A stretch of 23,527 nucleotides of DNA from JBCDCP01 sp039181495 (GCA_039181495.1 JBCDCP010000037.1:1-23527), one strand, 5' to 3'. Numbered from the stretch's first letter, positions 1 through 7,611 are shown. A program made the numbers and translations. The notes: a model not told the origin generated them from the sequence alone.

Positions 1-37
1 AACGGCTGCTGGTAGAGCGACAACAGGGCAACAAACA

Positions 38-75
38 AAAGGCCGGAGGTTCCTGCTGGGAACGCACCGGCCTTT
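38..75 (-). terminator. Minus-strand hairpin terminator, distal
   Basis: The arms AAAGGCCGG (38-46) and CCGGCCTTT (67-75) are perfectly complementary. An inner stem, GTTCC (49-53) with GGAAC (59-63), extends the hairpin. Read on the minus strand the stem is followed by a T-rich run (TTTTGTTTGTT), the usual form of an intrinsic terminator. It is the second hairpin after the porin gene. It could be a back-up terminator or could end a short untranslated transcript. Confidence 0.55.
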
Positions 76-144
76 GAGATTGGCACAGAATAGCTGCGCC
101 GGCGCTTGACCCGTTGTCTTCTGTTCTGGCCGGGTCCGCGCAAA

Positions 145-180
145 CGAAACGCCCCGTACACCAAGGTACGGGGCGTTTCG
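145..180 (-). terminator. Minus-strand hairpin terminator of the FadL-type gene
   Basis: A perfect 15-base inverted repeat (145-159 with 166-180) surrounds a six-base loop and lies 11 bases past the porin stop codon. The stem is GC-rich at its core. On the minus strand it ends in CGTTTCGTTTG, a moderately T-rich tail. This is the most convincing terminator in the window. The perfect symmetry means it could also act on the plus strand, but no plus-strand gene ends here. Confidence 0.7.
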
Positions 181-191
181 GAACTGTCTGA

Positions 192-1481
192 TCAGAATTT
201 TGTCAATTCAGGTTCGTGATCACCGAATTTGTAGCGGGCACCAAAACTCAGAATATGGACCGTGTTATCCACGTCACCGAAGAAAGTACCTTGCGCCGCC
301 GAGAACCAGGGGTTGCCAGGTTGGAGGGCAATCTGGGTATTGAACGTGGTGATGAATGAGTAGCCGAAATTGAAAGTCAGCCGCTCATCGTAGTCGTAGC
401 TGCCGCCGAAGCTTAACCACAGGCGGTCATCATCTGGCAGGCTAACCGAACGGCTTTCATCGCCGATCGGAGATATCTCCCAAGCAGCCCCCGCCCGAAG
501 TGTCAGATCATCGTTGTATTCATACTCGGCACCAAGCGCGAAGTAGTAGCCATCTTCGTAGTTGAAAGGCAGTGTTGCAATTTGCCCGCCGGCTGCCGGA
601 GCAATGATCTTGGCATCGGGGAGATTGCTCCAATTCGTCCATTCGAATGTGCCCAGAGCGGTCCAGCGATCGTTCAGGCGTTGGCGCAGACTGACCGTCA
701 CCAGTTCTGGCATGTCCGCCTCTGCGGTAATCGCCGTGAACAAGCCTGGCGCGTTTATGGTTCCCTCGATGTCATGCTTTACCGAGGACCTGTATCCGAT
801 TCCAATCTCGGTACCTTCCATCGGTGTAATCAGAGCACCAAAGGTGAACCCGTATCCCCAATCATCACCCTCGAGATTGATGATTCCGCCACCGCCCGGT
901 ACCGCCGACCGCGAGAACTCAAGCAAATCGAAATACTGGATCTGAACGCCAAAGCCGAGCGACAACCAGTCTGTCGGTTTGTATCCAATGGTCGGGTTGA
1001 AATTCAGCGAGAAGATCTTGCCTTCCCTTGAGTAGGACATACCCGAACTCGGGAAATCGGGTTTGACTCCCAAGCCATAGGGACCGTTGGTTGTGATCCC
1101 GACATACCATTGTTCATTGAGCTGCCAGGAACTCGAGCTGGACGGCACAAAACCGAACTGCCCGTAGCTGCCGGGATCGCCGAGCGTCGGTACGGCCGTA
1201 CCTGCCAGCGTTGTGATTTCGGCGTCCGGAATGATCAGGCTGGCGGATGCCTCGAAGTTGCGCCCCCCATGACAAGTCACAATCGCCGAGTTCCAGAACA
1301 TGCCCTGTACGGATTCGCCACAGGTCGCGTTGCCAGCAAAACTCGCACCCTGGCTGTAAGCGCTCTGTTCACGGATCGCGAACGCACCGGCATCCGCATT
1401 CTGCGGCAATGCACTGATCGCCGCCGCCCCAACCGCGAACCCTGCAGCCATACGGGCAGTTCCCGTCACAAACCCTCTCAT
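192..1481 (-). CDS. OmpP1/FadL-family outer membrane porin
   Basis: The 429-residue product is predicted to be an outer-membrane beta-barrel for uptake of long-chain fatty acids or other hydrophobic compounds. An export signal covers about residues 1-31, and the mature protein begins GAFAIREQSAYSQGASFAGNA, the typical FadL N-terminus. The C-terminal half has the alternating aromatic and polar strands of a barrel, and the length is normal for the family. The hatch motif usually written NPA reads NSA here (residues 64-66). Two cysteines (54 and 70) flank it and could form a disulfide in the periplasm. A GGGGGA Shine-Dalgarno sits just upstream of ATG 1481. It appears to be a single-gene unit, with two hairpins after it and a promoter candidate before it. 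The family call is secure; the substrate is not known. Confidence 0.9.
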   Translation of the reverse strand: MRGFVTGTARMAAGFAVGAAAISALPQNADAGAFAIREQSAYSQGASFAGNATCGESVQGMFWNSAIVTCHGGRNFEASASLIIPDAEITTLAGTAVPTLGDPGSYGQFGFVPSSSSSWQLNEQWYVGITTNGPYGLGVKPDFPSSGMSYSREGKIFSLNFNPTIGYKPTDWLSLGFGVQIQYFDLLEFSRSAVPGGGGIINLEGDDWGYGFTFGALITPMEGTEIGIGYRSSVKHDIEGTINAPGLFTAITAEADMPELVTVSLRQRLNDRWTALGTFEWTNWSNLPDAKIIAPAAGGQIATLPFNYEDGYYFALGAEYEYNDDLTLRAGAAWEISPIGDESRSVSLPDDDRLWLSFGGSYDYDERLTFNFGYSFITTFNTQIALQPGNPWFSAAQGTFFGDVDNTVHILSFGARYKFGDHEPELTKF

Positions 1482-1519
1482 TGGCGTCCCCCAAGACCGT
1501 TCGTCATTTTCATGACAAC

Positions 1520-1548
1520 AAATAACCGTGCTCTGAGCGAGCCGGCAA
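1520..1548 (-). promoter_or_regulatory. Candidate sigma-70 promoter of the FadL-type gene
   Basis: On the minus strand TTGCCG (1548-1543) is followed after 17 bases by TTATTT (1525-1520), giving a leader of about 35 bases before ATG 1481. The leader holds a small hairpin, GTCAT-N4-ATGAC (1503-1516), next to the Shine-Dalgarno. Both hexamers are imperfect, so this is a candidate only. Confidence 0.35.
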
Positions 1549-1563
1549 TTCTTTTGATTGTAA

Positions 1564-1758
1564 GTTGAATGCAGTTTCAGACTTCAACGCAAATTAAAAT
1601 TGAAGCCATGACCTCACGGAACTTAGTTTTCGTTTCGGGATCGGATCAAATAAACTCGCGAGATTGCGACAAGTTGTCCCGGTTTTGACAACCTGAAGCG
1701 CTTCCCCAACGGAAGATTGCGGATTTGTATTTTACCTCAACTGTGACTCAAAGGTCAC
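1564..1758. repeat. Cluster of inverted repeats in the 368-base gap upstream of the FadL-type gene
   Basis: The gap between the porin and the TRAP-binding-protein gene (1482-1849) holds no gene that I can support and is AT-rich. It contains GTTGAA (1564-1569) with TTCAAC (1583-1588); the overlapping CTTCAA (1582-1587) with TTGAAG (1600-1605); GTTGTC (1673-1678) with GACAAC (1687-1692); and GTGAC (1743-1747) with GTCAC (1754-1758). The three alternating TTGAA/TTCAA half-sites upstream of the promoter candidate are reasonable operator candidates. I cannot name a regulator. Confidence 0.4.
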
Positions 1759-1849
1759 GGATGCCGTTAGGGAACAGGCAGCATTGCTACAGGGCGCGTT
1801 TGGACGCCTGCGTCGGGGCGGCAGAATCGATCAGGACTCGCTAGGCGGC

Positions 1850-2941
1850 CTACTCGCCTCGGGCCCGGAAGAACGGCAAGGTCCCGGCGCGTGACCACGC
1901 AGACAGCCGCTGCCTTGCGGCCCTGTAAGATTGCAAGATTTCACTGAACAGTGGGTCTTGCTCGGCGCGTTCGTCCATAACGGTTTCGGCAGCAATCCGC
2001 GCGGCGGAAAGGACTTCTTCGGGGTATTGACGAAGCTGCACCCCATGCTGGTTGACCAGAACGGCCAAAGCTTCGCCATTCATCCAATCGGCCTCGGCAA
2101 GCGCAAAGGCATTTTCCGTCGCGCAGGCTTGTTCCACTGCCGCCTGCAGATCGGGCGTCAACGCGTCCCATGCCTCGAGCCCGATAAGGCACTCACCGGT
2201 TCCATTCGGCTCATGAAATCCCGGCGCGTAGTAATAAGGTGTGACCCGGAAGAACCCCTGCGCCAAATCGGACCAGGGGCCGAGAAACTCCGCCGCATCA
2301 ACAAGGCCCGTATCAAGGGCCTGAAAGATGTCACCGGGGGGCAATGTGACCGGTTCGGCGCCGAGCTTGCGAAGCGTAGCGCCACCCAGGCCGGGCATGC
2401 GGATCTTGAGCCCCTCAATATCAGCCAGACCGGAAATCTCGCGCCGGTACCACCCGCCCATCTGCATTCCGGTGTTGCCCGCCATGAAGGGCTTAAGGCC
2501 GAATGGTTGGTAGAGCTTGTCCCACAAGTCCTGTCCGCCCCCATGCAGGATCCAGGCGGCATGCTCAGGCGCGGTCAGGCCAAAAGGAATTGCCGTGAAG
2601 AACGCGGCTGCCGGTGCTTTGCCCTGCCAGAAGAAGCTGGCCGTGTGGGCCATCTGCGCGACACCGCTCTGCACGGCGTCGAACACCTCAAGCGCCGGAA
2701 CGATCTCGCCTGCTGCATGCACGACGATCTGAAGTCGGCCTCCTGTTACGGCAGCAATTCGGGCGGCCAACCGCTCAGCTGTGACGCCCGGACCCGGCAG
2801 GTTCTTAGGCCACGAGGTCACCATCCGCCAGTTCACCGTATCCTGAGCCCGCGCTACTGCAGGAGCCGCGACCGTTGCCGCTGCACCGCCGGCGACCACC
2901 TGTCGCCGCGTCATCACACCCGAACTCTTGGATCGATTCAT
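1850..2941 (-). CDS. TRAP transporter solute-binding protein, DctP/TakP type, Tat-exported
   Basis: The 363-residue product is predicted to be a periplasmic binding protein that captures a solute, usually an organic acid, for a TRAP transporter. From ATG 2941 the N-terminus has a twin-arginine signal (TRRQVV) and a hydrophobic stretch ending AVARA. The mature protein shows DctP-family blocks: SWPKNLPGPG, the GEIVPALEVFDAVQSG region, and LKIRMPGLGG, whose arginine normally binds the substrate carboxylate. I chose 2941 over the upstream ATG 2965 because AGGAAGG lies five bases before it. The gene starts 14 bases after the thiD stop, so it is the last gene of the thiamine salvage operon. No DctQ or DctM membrane subunit is present. 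The family is secure; the ligand is unknown. Confidence 0.88.
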   Translation of the reverse strand: MNRSKSSGVMTRRQVVAGGAAATVAAPAVARAQDTVNWRMVTSWPKNLPGPGVTAERLAARIAAVTGGRLQIVVHAAGEIVPALEVFDAVQSGVAQMAHTASFFWQGKAPAAAFFTAIPFGLTAPEHAAWILHGGGQDLWDKLYQPFGLKPFMAGNTGMQMGGWYRREISGLADIEGLKIRMPGLGGATLRKLGAEPVTLPPGDIFQALDTGLVDAAEFLGPWSDLAQGFFRVTPYYYAPGFHEPNGTGECLIGLEAWDALTPDLQAAVEQACATENAFALAEADWMNGEALAVLVNQHGVQLRQYPEEVLSAARIAAETVMDERAEQDPLFSEILQSYRAARQRLSAWSRAGTLPFFRARGE

Positions 2942-2946
2942 CGTCG

Positions 2947-2953
2947 CCTTCCT
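2947..2953 (-). promoter_or_regulatory. Shine-Dalgarno fixing the TRAP-binding-protein start
   Basis: AGGAAGG on the minus strand lies between the thiD stop codon (2956-2958) and ATG 2941, with a five-base spacer. It argues for translation from 2941 rather than 2965. Confidence 0.6.
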
Positions 2954-2955
2954 GT

Positions 2956-3783
2956 CTATGACCATAGCGCGTGAAAATGGTGCACCGGGCCATGGCCCTT
3001 ACCGACATGCAGAAGGTCCGCATGCCTCAGCGCATCGGTGAGATAGCTCTTCGATGCCGCGATGGCTGGCACCAAGCCCTGTCCCTTGGCAAGCTCAGCC
3101 GCAATCGCGGCCGACAGAGTACAACCGGTTCCGTGCGTGTTGTCGGTCCGGATACGTGGCGCCGAGAAACGCTCGACCTGATCACCAAAGGACAGAACAT
3201 CAACCACTTCGGTCCCTCCAGAGTGTCCGCCCTTGATTAGTACTGCCTTGGCGCCTGCCTGCTGGATGGTCTTGGCCTGGGCAATCATCTCTTCGATCGA
3301 AACAGCAATGTCACGACCTGTAAGGACGGCAGCTTCCTGCAGATTTGGTGTGATCAGATCAGCCATCGGAATCAGCACCGACTTCAGCACCGCGACTGCC
3401 TCAGGCTTGAGTAGCGGATCACCGCTGGTTGCGACCATGACAGGATCAAACACAATGTTCGACGGTGCGTGCGCATTCAGCCCTCCAGCGACCGCGCGAA
3501 TGGTGTCCGGATCACTCAACATGCCAATCTTGGTTGCCTTGACGGTCAGGTCGGAATAGACGGCATCCAGCTGTGCAGTGACAAAGTCGGGCGCCACATC
3601 ATGCACACCGCTGACACCGGTTGTGTTCTGCGCCGTCAGCGCCGTGATGACGCTCGCACCGTAAACGCGCAGAGCTGAAAACGTCTTCAGGTCAGCCTGA
3701 ATCCCGGCACCACCACCGGAATCTGATCCAGCAATTGTCAAGGCTGCCGGCACAGGATCAAGCTTGGACATCGTCTCGCTCAT
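2956..3783 (-). CDS. thiD: Hydroxymethylpyrimidine/phosphomethylpyrimidine kinase
   Basis: ThiD phosphorylates HMP, and then HMP-phosphate, to give the pyrimidine diphosphate used for thiamine phosphate synthesis in the cytoplasm. The 275-residue product has the hallmark N-terminal block ALTIAGSDSGGGAGIQADLK, the TALTAQNT segment and the C-terminal NTHGTGCTLSAAIAAEL anion-hole block of the ribokinase-like fold. Length is typical for the family. It lies 59 bases after thiE and directly before the TRAP binding protein, in a thiM-thiE-thiD order that fits salvage of thiazole and HMP. ATG 3783 is used; an in-frame ATG at 3771 is an alternative because neither has a clear Shine-Dalgarno. Confidence 0.95.
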   Translation of the reverse strand: MSETMSKLDPVPAALTIAGSDSGGGAGIQADLKTFSALRVYGASVITALTAQNTTGVSGVHDVAPDFVTAQLDAVYSDLTVKATKIGMLSDPDTIRAVAGGLNAHAPSNIVFDPVMVATSGDPLLKPEAVAVLKSVLIPMADLITPNLQEAAVLTGRDIAVSIEEMIAQAKTIQQAGAKAVLIKGGHSGGTEVVDVLSFGDQVERFSAPRIRTDNTHGTGCTLSAAIAAELAKGQGLVPAIAASKSYLTDALRHADLLHVGKGHGPVHHFHALWS

Positions 3784-3842
3784 GCATCCGCTTTCGAGCT
3801 TGAGGGTAGTCTATCAGCGCTGCGAAATCACGCGGAGCCCAC

Positions 3843-4502
3843 TCATCCGCGATCGCTGTTCCTGGCGGTTCGAACGATCCGGACGAGTTCGTTCACCGCC
3901 GCACCCGGATCGCGCGCAGCAGAGACAGCGCTGATGACACAGACGCCATCGGCACCGGCTCTCACCACATCGGCGGCATTGCTCGCATCAATGCCGGCGA
4001 TCCCGGCAAGCGGGCCTTGGAAGCCTACGGCTCGCGCCGCACCAACAAGCGTCGTCAGCCCGCTCAGACCGATAGGCGGATTGGGATTTTGTTTCGTTTG
4101 AGTCGCGAAAACCCCGCCCATCCCGAAATAGCTGACAACATCCAGCGGTGCTTCCCGCAGATGATCTTCTGTCTTCACGGTCAAACCGACAATCGCCTCG
4201 GAGCCGAGCATTGCGCGTGCCTGCGCTGGTGGGATGTCGGTCTGGCCAACATGAACCCCTGCAGCGCCCGCGGCGATGGCAACGTCGACCCGATCGTTAA
4301 CCACAACGGGCACGCCAGTCCCGGCAACCGCGTCGATACAAGCCCGCGTCAATTCGATCATGCCGCGCGCGTGCCCATGTTTGTCGCGGACTTGCAGCAG
4401 GGATGCGCCGTTACGGGCCGCGGCTGATGCGAGGTCCGGTATCGCGTGCCCACCCGCATGCTCGGGATCGAGCAGAACATAGACTGCAATATCCTCGATC
4501 AT
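3843..4502 (-). CDS. thiE: Thiamine phosphate synthase
   Basis: ThiE joins HMP diphosphate and thiazole phosphate to form thiamine phosphate. The 219-residue TIM-barrel protein shows QVRDKHGHARG (substrate phosphate region), VVVNDRVDVAIAAGAAGVHVGQ, GMGGVFATQTK and the C-terminal GIAGIDASNAADVVRAGADG, all typical of the family. Its ATG overlaps the thiM stop as ATGA (4499-4502), so the two are probably translationally coupled. It sits centrally in the salvage operon. Confidence 0.95.
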   Translation of the reverse strand: MIEDIAVYVLLDPEHAGGHAIPDLASAAARNGASLLQVRDKHGHARGMIELTRACIDAVAGTGVPVVVNDRVDVAIAAGAAGVHVGQTDIPPAQARAMLGSEAIVGLTVKTEDHLREAPLDVVSYFGMGGVFATQTKQNPNPPIGLSGLTTLVGAARAVGFQGPLAGIAGIDASNAADVVRAGADGVCVISAVSAARDPGAAVNELVRIVRTARNSDRG

Positions 4503-5302
4503 GGCGATGGATTCGCGACGAGAGCAGCACGCCGCGCCAGATCCGCCGGCGAAACCTGGTGTATCGCATCAAGCAGGCGCCATGCGAAAGACCCGGGTCC
4601 ATCGCTCGCAGTGGCGGCATTCTCGGCGGCGATTCCCATGAGAAACAGGCTCGCTGCCGCAGCAACCAGGCGATCTGGCTCTACGGCGAGGAAGGCTGCA
4701 TTCAATGCACCGCCGGCACAGCCACTGCCCGTTACCTGCGCAAGGTAAGGATGGCCATTGGAAACGCCGATCGTCCGGACACCATCGCTGACAACATCAA
4801 CAGCTCCGGTTTCGACCGCCGTAGCCAGTGTCGACAAGGCTATGGTCGATGCCCGTAACGTTGAAGAGTCCGGTGTGGGCTCACGATCTTCCAGAGCAGC
4901 AATCAAGGCTGTGAGTTCATCGCCATTTCCCCGCACAACGGCTGGTTCGCGGCGCGCGAGCTTTGCGGCATAGGCGCAGCGCAACGGTGAAACATGGACA
5001 AAGACCGGATCCAGCAACCATGGGGTCCCCGTGTCCAGCACGAGTTCGACGGCGCCATCGATGGCCCTTTCGCGTTCCTTGTCGAGTGTTCCGAGATTGA
5101 CCGCCAGCGCGTCCGCACTGGCCGCAAAGTCGGCGATCTCAGCAGCGGCGATGGTCATGCTGGGCACTGCTCCCGCTGCGAGCAGCATATTGGCTGCGAA
5201 ACCCTGAACCACCGAATTGGTGATGACATGCACCCGCGGACGCCGCTCACGCAGATGCGCCAGCGCGCGGGCCGCGGCAGGGATGATGTCGTCGGTACTC
5301 AT
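4499..5302 (-). CDS. thiM: Hydroxyethylthiazole kinase
   Basis: ThiM phosphorylates hydroxyethylthiazole, letting the cell reuse thiazole from broken-down thiamine. The 267-residue protein has VHVITNSVVQGFAANMLLAAGA near the N-terminus, the LDPVFVHVSPLR segment, and VTGSGCAGGALNAAF with the catalytic-site cysteine. Length and order of motifs are normal. ATG 5302 has GGAG seven bases upstream. This is the first gene of the operon. In the 134 bases between it and the divergent Lrp-type gene I looked for the conserved TPP riboswitch boxes on the minus strand and did not find them. Confidence 0.93.
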   Translation of the reverse strand: MSTDDIIPAAARALAHLRERRPRVHVITNSVVQGFAANMLLAAGAVPSMTIAAAEIADFAASADALAVNLGTLDKERERAIDGAVELVLDTGTPWLLDPVFVHVSPLRCAYAAKLARREPAVVRGNGDELTALIAALEDREPTPDSSTLRASTIALSTLATAVETGAVDVVSDGVRTIGVSNGHPYLAQVTGSGCAGGALNAAFLAVEPDRLVAAAASLFLMGIAAENAATASDGPGSFAWRLLDAIHQVSPADLARRAALVANPSP

Positions 5303-5436
5303 TGATGTCTCCGGTCGCCCCGGCGCCAGCTCACTCTGCGGCGCGCCGATCCTGCGCCAGCAAATTGCGCCGACGCTAGAAACTGCCTAGGGTGTTGGCA
5401 AGGGAATCTTGCCGGAAATTGGAGCTTTTAGCGCAC

Positions 5437-5673
5437 ATGATCGCCTTCTTCGTGATGATCAAATGCGAACTGGGCAAAGCCTATGACGTGGCCAACCAGA
5501 TCGCTGATTCCGAGATCGCCTCGGAGATCTATTCGACGGCCGGCGAGTTCGATCTGCTGATCAAGTTCTACGTCCCGCACGAGACCGACATCGGCAAGTT
5601 CGTCAATGAGAACGTGCATCGCTTTGACCATATCCGCGACACCCGCACGATCATCACGTTCAAGGCATTCTGA
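5437..5673 (+). CDS. Stand-alone Lrp/AsnC ligand-binding (RAM) domain protein
   Basis: This 78-residue protein consists only of the alpha-beta sandwich (RAM) domain that binds amino acids in Lrp/AsnC regulators. No helix-turn-helix is present. Features include IKCELGKAYDVANQI, EIYSTAGEFDLLIKFYV and the C-terminal DTRTIITFKAF, a widely conserved alphaproteobacterial form. Such proteins may form mixed oligomers with full Lrp proteins or act as metabolite sensors; that role is inference. ATG 5437 is preferred over an in-frame GTG at 5392 because the domain starts there and GGAG precedes it, although the 12-base spacer is long. Confidence 0.85.
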   Translation: MIAFFVMIKCELGKAYDVANQIADSEIASEIYSTAGEFDLLIKFYVPHETDIGKFVNENVHRFDHIRDTRTIITFKAF

Positions 5674-5722
5674 CTTCGGTCGACCATCTTTCTGACCTCG
5701 ACGTCACCACGCATGGAAACCG

Positions 5723-6649
5723 TCAGACAGACTGCGCTGAGCCCGCGCTGCGTCCCTTGCCGCGCTTGAGACCGAGCCGGCGCTCCCTGAAGATCACGAA
5801 AAGCCCTGCGGTCATGATGATTGCCGCGCCCAACAGCACGACCAACTCGGGTGGCTGGGCAAACAGCACGATCGAGAAACCAATCGCAAACAACAGCGCG
5901 GTATAGTCGAACGGCGCGATGACCGAGGTTGGTGCATAGCGATAGGACTCGGTCAGAAAAATCTGACCGGCCCCACCGATCGTGCCAATCATGATCAGCG
6001 AAACCAGATGGGTTGTGCTCGGCCAGACCCAGCCCCATGGCAGCGTTGCAAGCCCGATCACGACACCCGAGACGGAGAAATAGAACGCGATCGTGTGGCT
6101 GGCCTCGGTCGACGTCAGTTTGCGGATCTGGATCATGGCGAGTGCAACACAAACCGCGGAACCAAGCGCGATGATGGCACCCAGACGCTCGATTGGAGTA
6201 CGCGGCGCTCCAAAACCCTCAACCAGATGCGGTGAAAGTGCGATCAGCACGCCAATGAAACCAACGACCACCGCAGTCGAACGGTAAATGCCGACGCGCT
6301 CATTCAGCATGAAAGGCGCCAGGATGACCGTGATCAGTGGAGCTGCGAAACCAATCGTTACCGCATCGGGCAATGGCAACATCGTCAGCGCGGCAAAGGA
6401 CAGCCCCATGGCCGTGATGCCGATACATCCCCGCCAGGCATGACCAAGCGGGCGCCCCGTCTTGAGTGCGACGGGAAACATGCCCGACCAGGCCATGTAG
6501 GCCAGGATCGGCGGGATTGCGAACAAGCTGCGATAGAACACCACCTGCCCTGTCGGCACGGCATCACCGATCCACTTGATCCACGCGGACATGCTCGACA
6601 GCAAGACAACCGCGATCAGTTTGCAGGCGATACCTCTAAGTGGCGACAT
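5723..6649 (-). CDS. DMT-superfamily (EamA) transporter
   Basis: The 308-residue inner-membrane protein has about ten hydrophobic helices in two EamA repeats, the layout of drug/metabolite exporters. Recognisable pieces are the first helix, ACKLIAVVLLSSMSAWIKW, the FYRSLFAIPPILAYMAW loop and helix, and the second-repeat segment GGAGQIFLTESYRYAPTSVIAPFDY. The C-terminus is basic and cytoplasmic. It faces the Lrp-type gene with 49 bases between their ends. The start is uncertain: ATG 6649 keeps the whole fold, while ATG 6682 and TTG 6697 add a short tail; none has a good Shine-Dalgarno. Substrate unknown. Confidence 0.85.
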   Translation of the reverse strand: MSPLRGIACKLIAVVLLSSMSAWIKWIGDAVPTGQVVFYRSLFAIPPILAYMAWSGMFPVALKTGRPLGHAWRGCIGITAMGLSFAALTMLPLPDAVTIGFAAPLITVILAPFMLNERVGIYRSTAVVVGFIGVLIALSPHLVEGFGAPRTPIERLGAIIALGSAVCVALAMIQIRKLTSTEASHTIAFYFSVSGVVIGLATLPWGWVWPSTTHLVSLIMIGTIGGAGQIFLTESYRYAPTSVIAPFDYTALLFAIGFSIVLFAQPPELVVLLGAAIIMTAGLFVIFRERRLGLKRGKGRSAGSAQSV

Positions 6650-6811
6650 GTTCCCGAAAGGTGCGAATGGCTCACCGGCCATCGGCAAGCGCAGCAAGAC
6701 TGGGACCGAAGCTTAGGCGGTTGGCCACATGATCGGCAGCCAACGCATCGCAACGCTGCCATGCCACTGCCAGACCGACCCAGATCACGCAACTCTTAGG
6801 TCGGGCCAAGT

Positions 6812-6825
6812 TTACCCTTGGGTAA
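6812..6825. repeat. Palindrome TTACCC-TT-GGGTAA upstream of the first receiver gene
   Basis: A perfect inverted repeat with a two-base centre lies 91 bases before ATG 6916. Related pieces follow (AGGGTAG and GGTAAGG, about 6833-6859), and ACCA-N4-TGGT lies between them. The stretch 6698-6915 holds no gene. Its last 25 bases are AT-rich and include TAATAT (6905-6910), a possible -10 element close enough to ATG 6916 to suggest a leaderless transcript. Confidence 0.35.
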
Positions 6826-6915
6826 GTCCGAAAGGGTAGTCTGACCACTATTGGTAAGGGACGCCCCAACGTACTCGAAGCCGATTTAGATTAAGTAAAA
6901 GTACTAATATTTCAC

Positions 6916-7473
6916 ATGCCTCATAAGACGTTCCTGCAAGGATTGACCCTTGCATTCGCTACCGACTCTCTGTTTCAGCGCGGCATCGTCCCGGGAATTC
7001 TCCGCAGCGCCGGTGCGACCCGGGTCAATACACCAAGAACTGACGATGAACTCGCCGATCTTCTGGCGGCAGGTGTGGTCGATGTGGTCATTGTCGACAG
7101 CGATTTCGAGGGCGCCACAGGGCTCGAAATAGTCCGCAGCATCCGACAGAGCACATCATCCGACGTTGCTTTTCTGCCCATCATCTACCTGATGGCCAAT
7201 CCAACAAGAAACGGTGTCATCGATGCAGCGCAGGCTGGCGTGCACGAGATCGTCACCAAGCCATACTCCGCCCGCAGCCTTCTCGACCGACTTTACTGGC
7301 CAGTCCGCTTTCCACGACAGTTTATCCGCAGCGACACCTACTTTGGCCCCGCTCCAAGGACCGTCCTGCACCAATCGCGAGAGCTCCCCCAAGTTGTGGA
7401 GTCGCGGGCCGTCCTGTTTGATCTCGACGATGTGGAAGAAGCTGACGATCAATCTCTACCAATGGTCATGTAG
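6916..7473 (+). CDS. Receiver-domain protein without output domain, degenerate switch residue
   Basis: The 185-residue protein carries one CheY-like receiver domain (about residues 8-130) and an unassigned tail. The likely phospho-acceptor is Asp61 in DVVIVDSDFEG and the conserved lysine is Lys115 in VTKPYSA. The threonine or serine normally found after strand 4 appears to be replaced (IIYLMAN), and the N-terminal acidic pair is reduced to one Asp (FATDS). The domain may therefore signal without normal phosphorylation switching. The tail contains FIRSDTYFGP, a segment seen after receiver domains in other alphaproteobacterial proteins. No DNA-binding or enzymatic output is visible. It is followed by a second receiver gene. 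Confidence 0.8.
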   Translation: MPHKTFLQGLTLAFATDSLFQRGIVPGILRSAGATRVNTPRTDDELADLLAAGVVDVVIVDSDFEGATGLEIVRSIRQSTSSDVAFLPIIYLMANPTRNGVIDAAQAGVHEIVTKPYSARSLLDRLYWPVRFPRQFIRSDTYFGPAPRTVLHQSRELPQVVESRAVLFDLDDVEEADDQSLPMVM

Positions 7474-7534
7474 GCAAGCCGTCTCGACCGTTCAGCCCAC
7501 TTTGCTAAGCCAAGATTAACAAGAGAGTCGTGCG

Positions 7535-7549
7535 TTAACCTTTTGTTAA
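7535..7549. promoter_or_regulatory. CtrA-type binding box TTAA-N7-TTAA
   Basis: TTAA (7535-7538), seven bases, then TTAA (7546-7549) match the CtrA consensus exactly, as part of a GTTAACC direct repeat with an 11-base period. Another TTAA lies at 7516-7519. GANTC sites, the CcrM methylation target, lie on both sides (GAGTC 7525-7529 and GATTC 7567-7571). Together they suggest cell-cycle control of the second receiver gene. Confidence 0.6.
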
Positions 7550-7611
7550 CCAAATCAGCCAACCTTGATTCGCGTTCACTGCTCCGCTTCGCCCAAAAAC
7601 TCCAGCGAATC

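Noticed and set aside
5..30. tRNA-like piece (GGTAGAGC)
   Set aside because: Only a D-arm-like octamer is present; no acceptor stem, anticodon arm or T-arm can be built around it.
1803..1814. GACGC-CT-GCGTC hairpin after the TRAP binding-protein gene as terminator
   Set aside because: The stem is short, the loop only two bases, and no T-run follows on the minus strand.
1931..2974. Long open frame on the plus strand (347 codons)
   Set aside because: Antisense to the TRAP binding-protein gene, with no recognisable family and no good ribosome-binding site.
7543..7611. Extended TTG start of the second receiver gene
   Set aside because: The TTG falls inside the CtrA-type box and would make the promoter region coding. 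The receiver domain is complete from ATG 7612.
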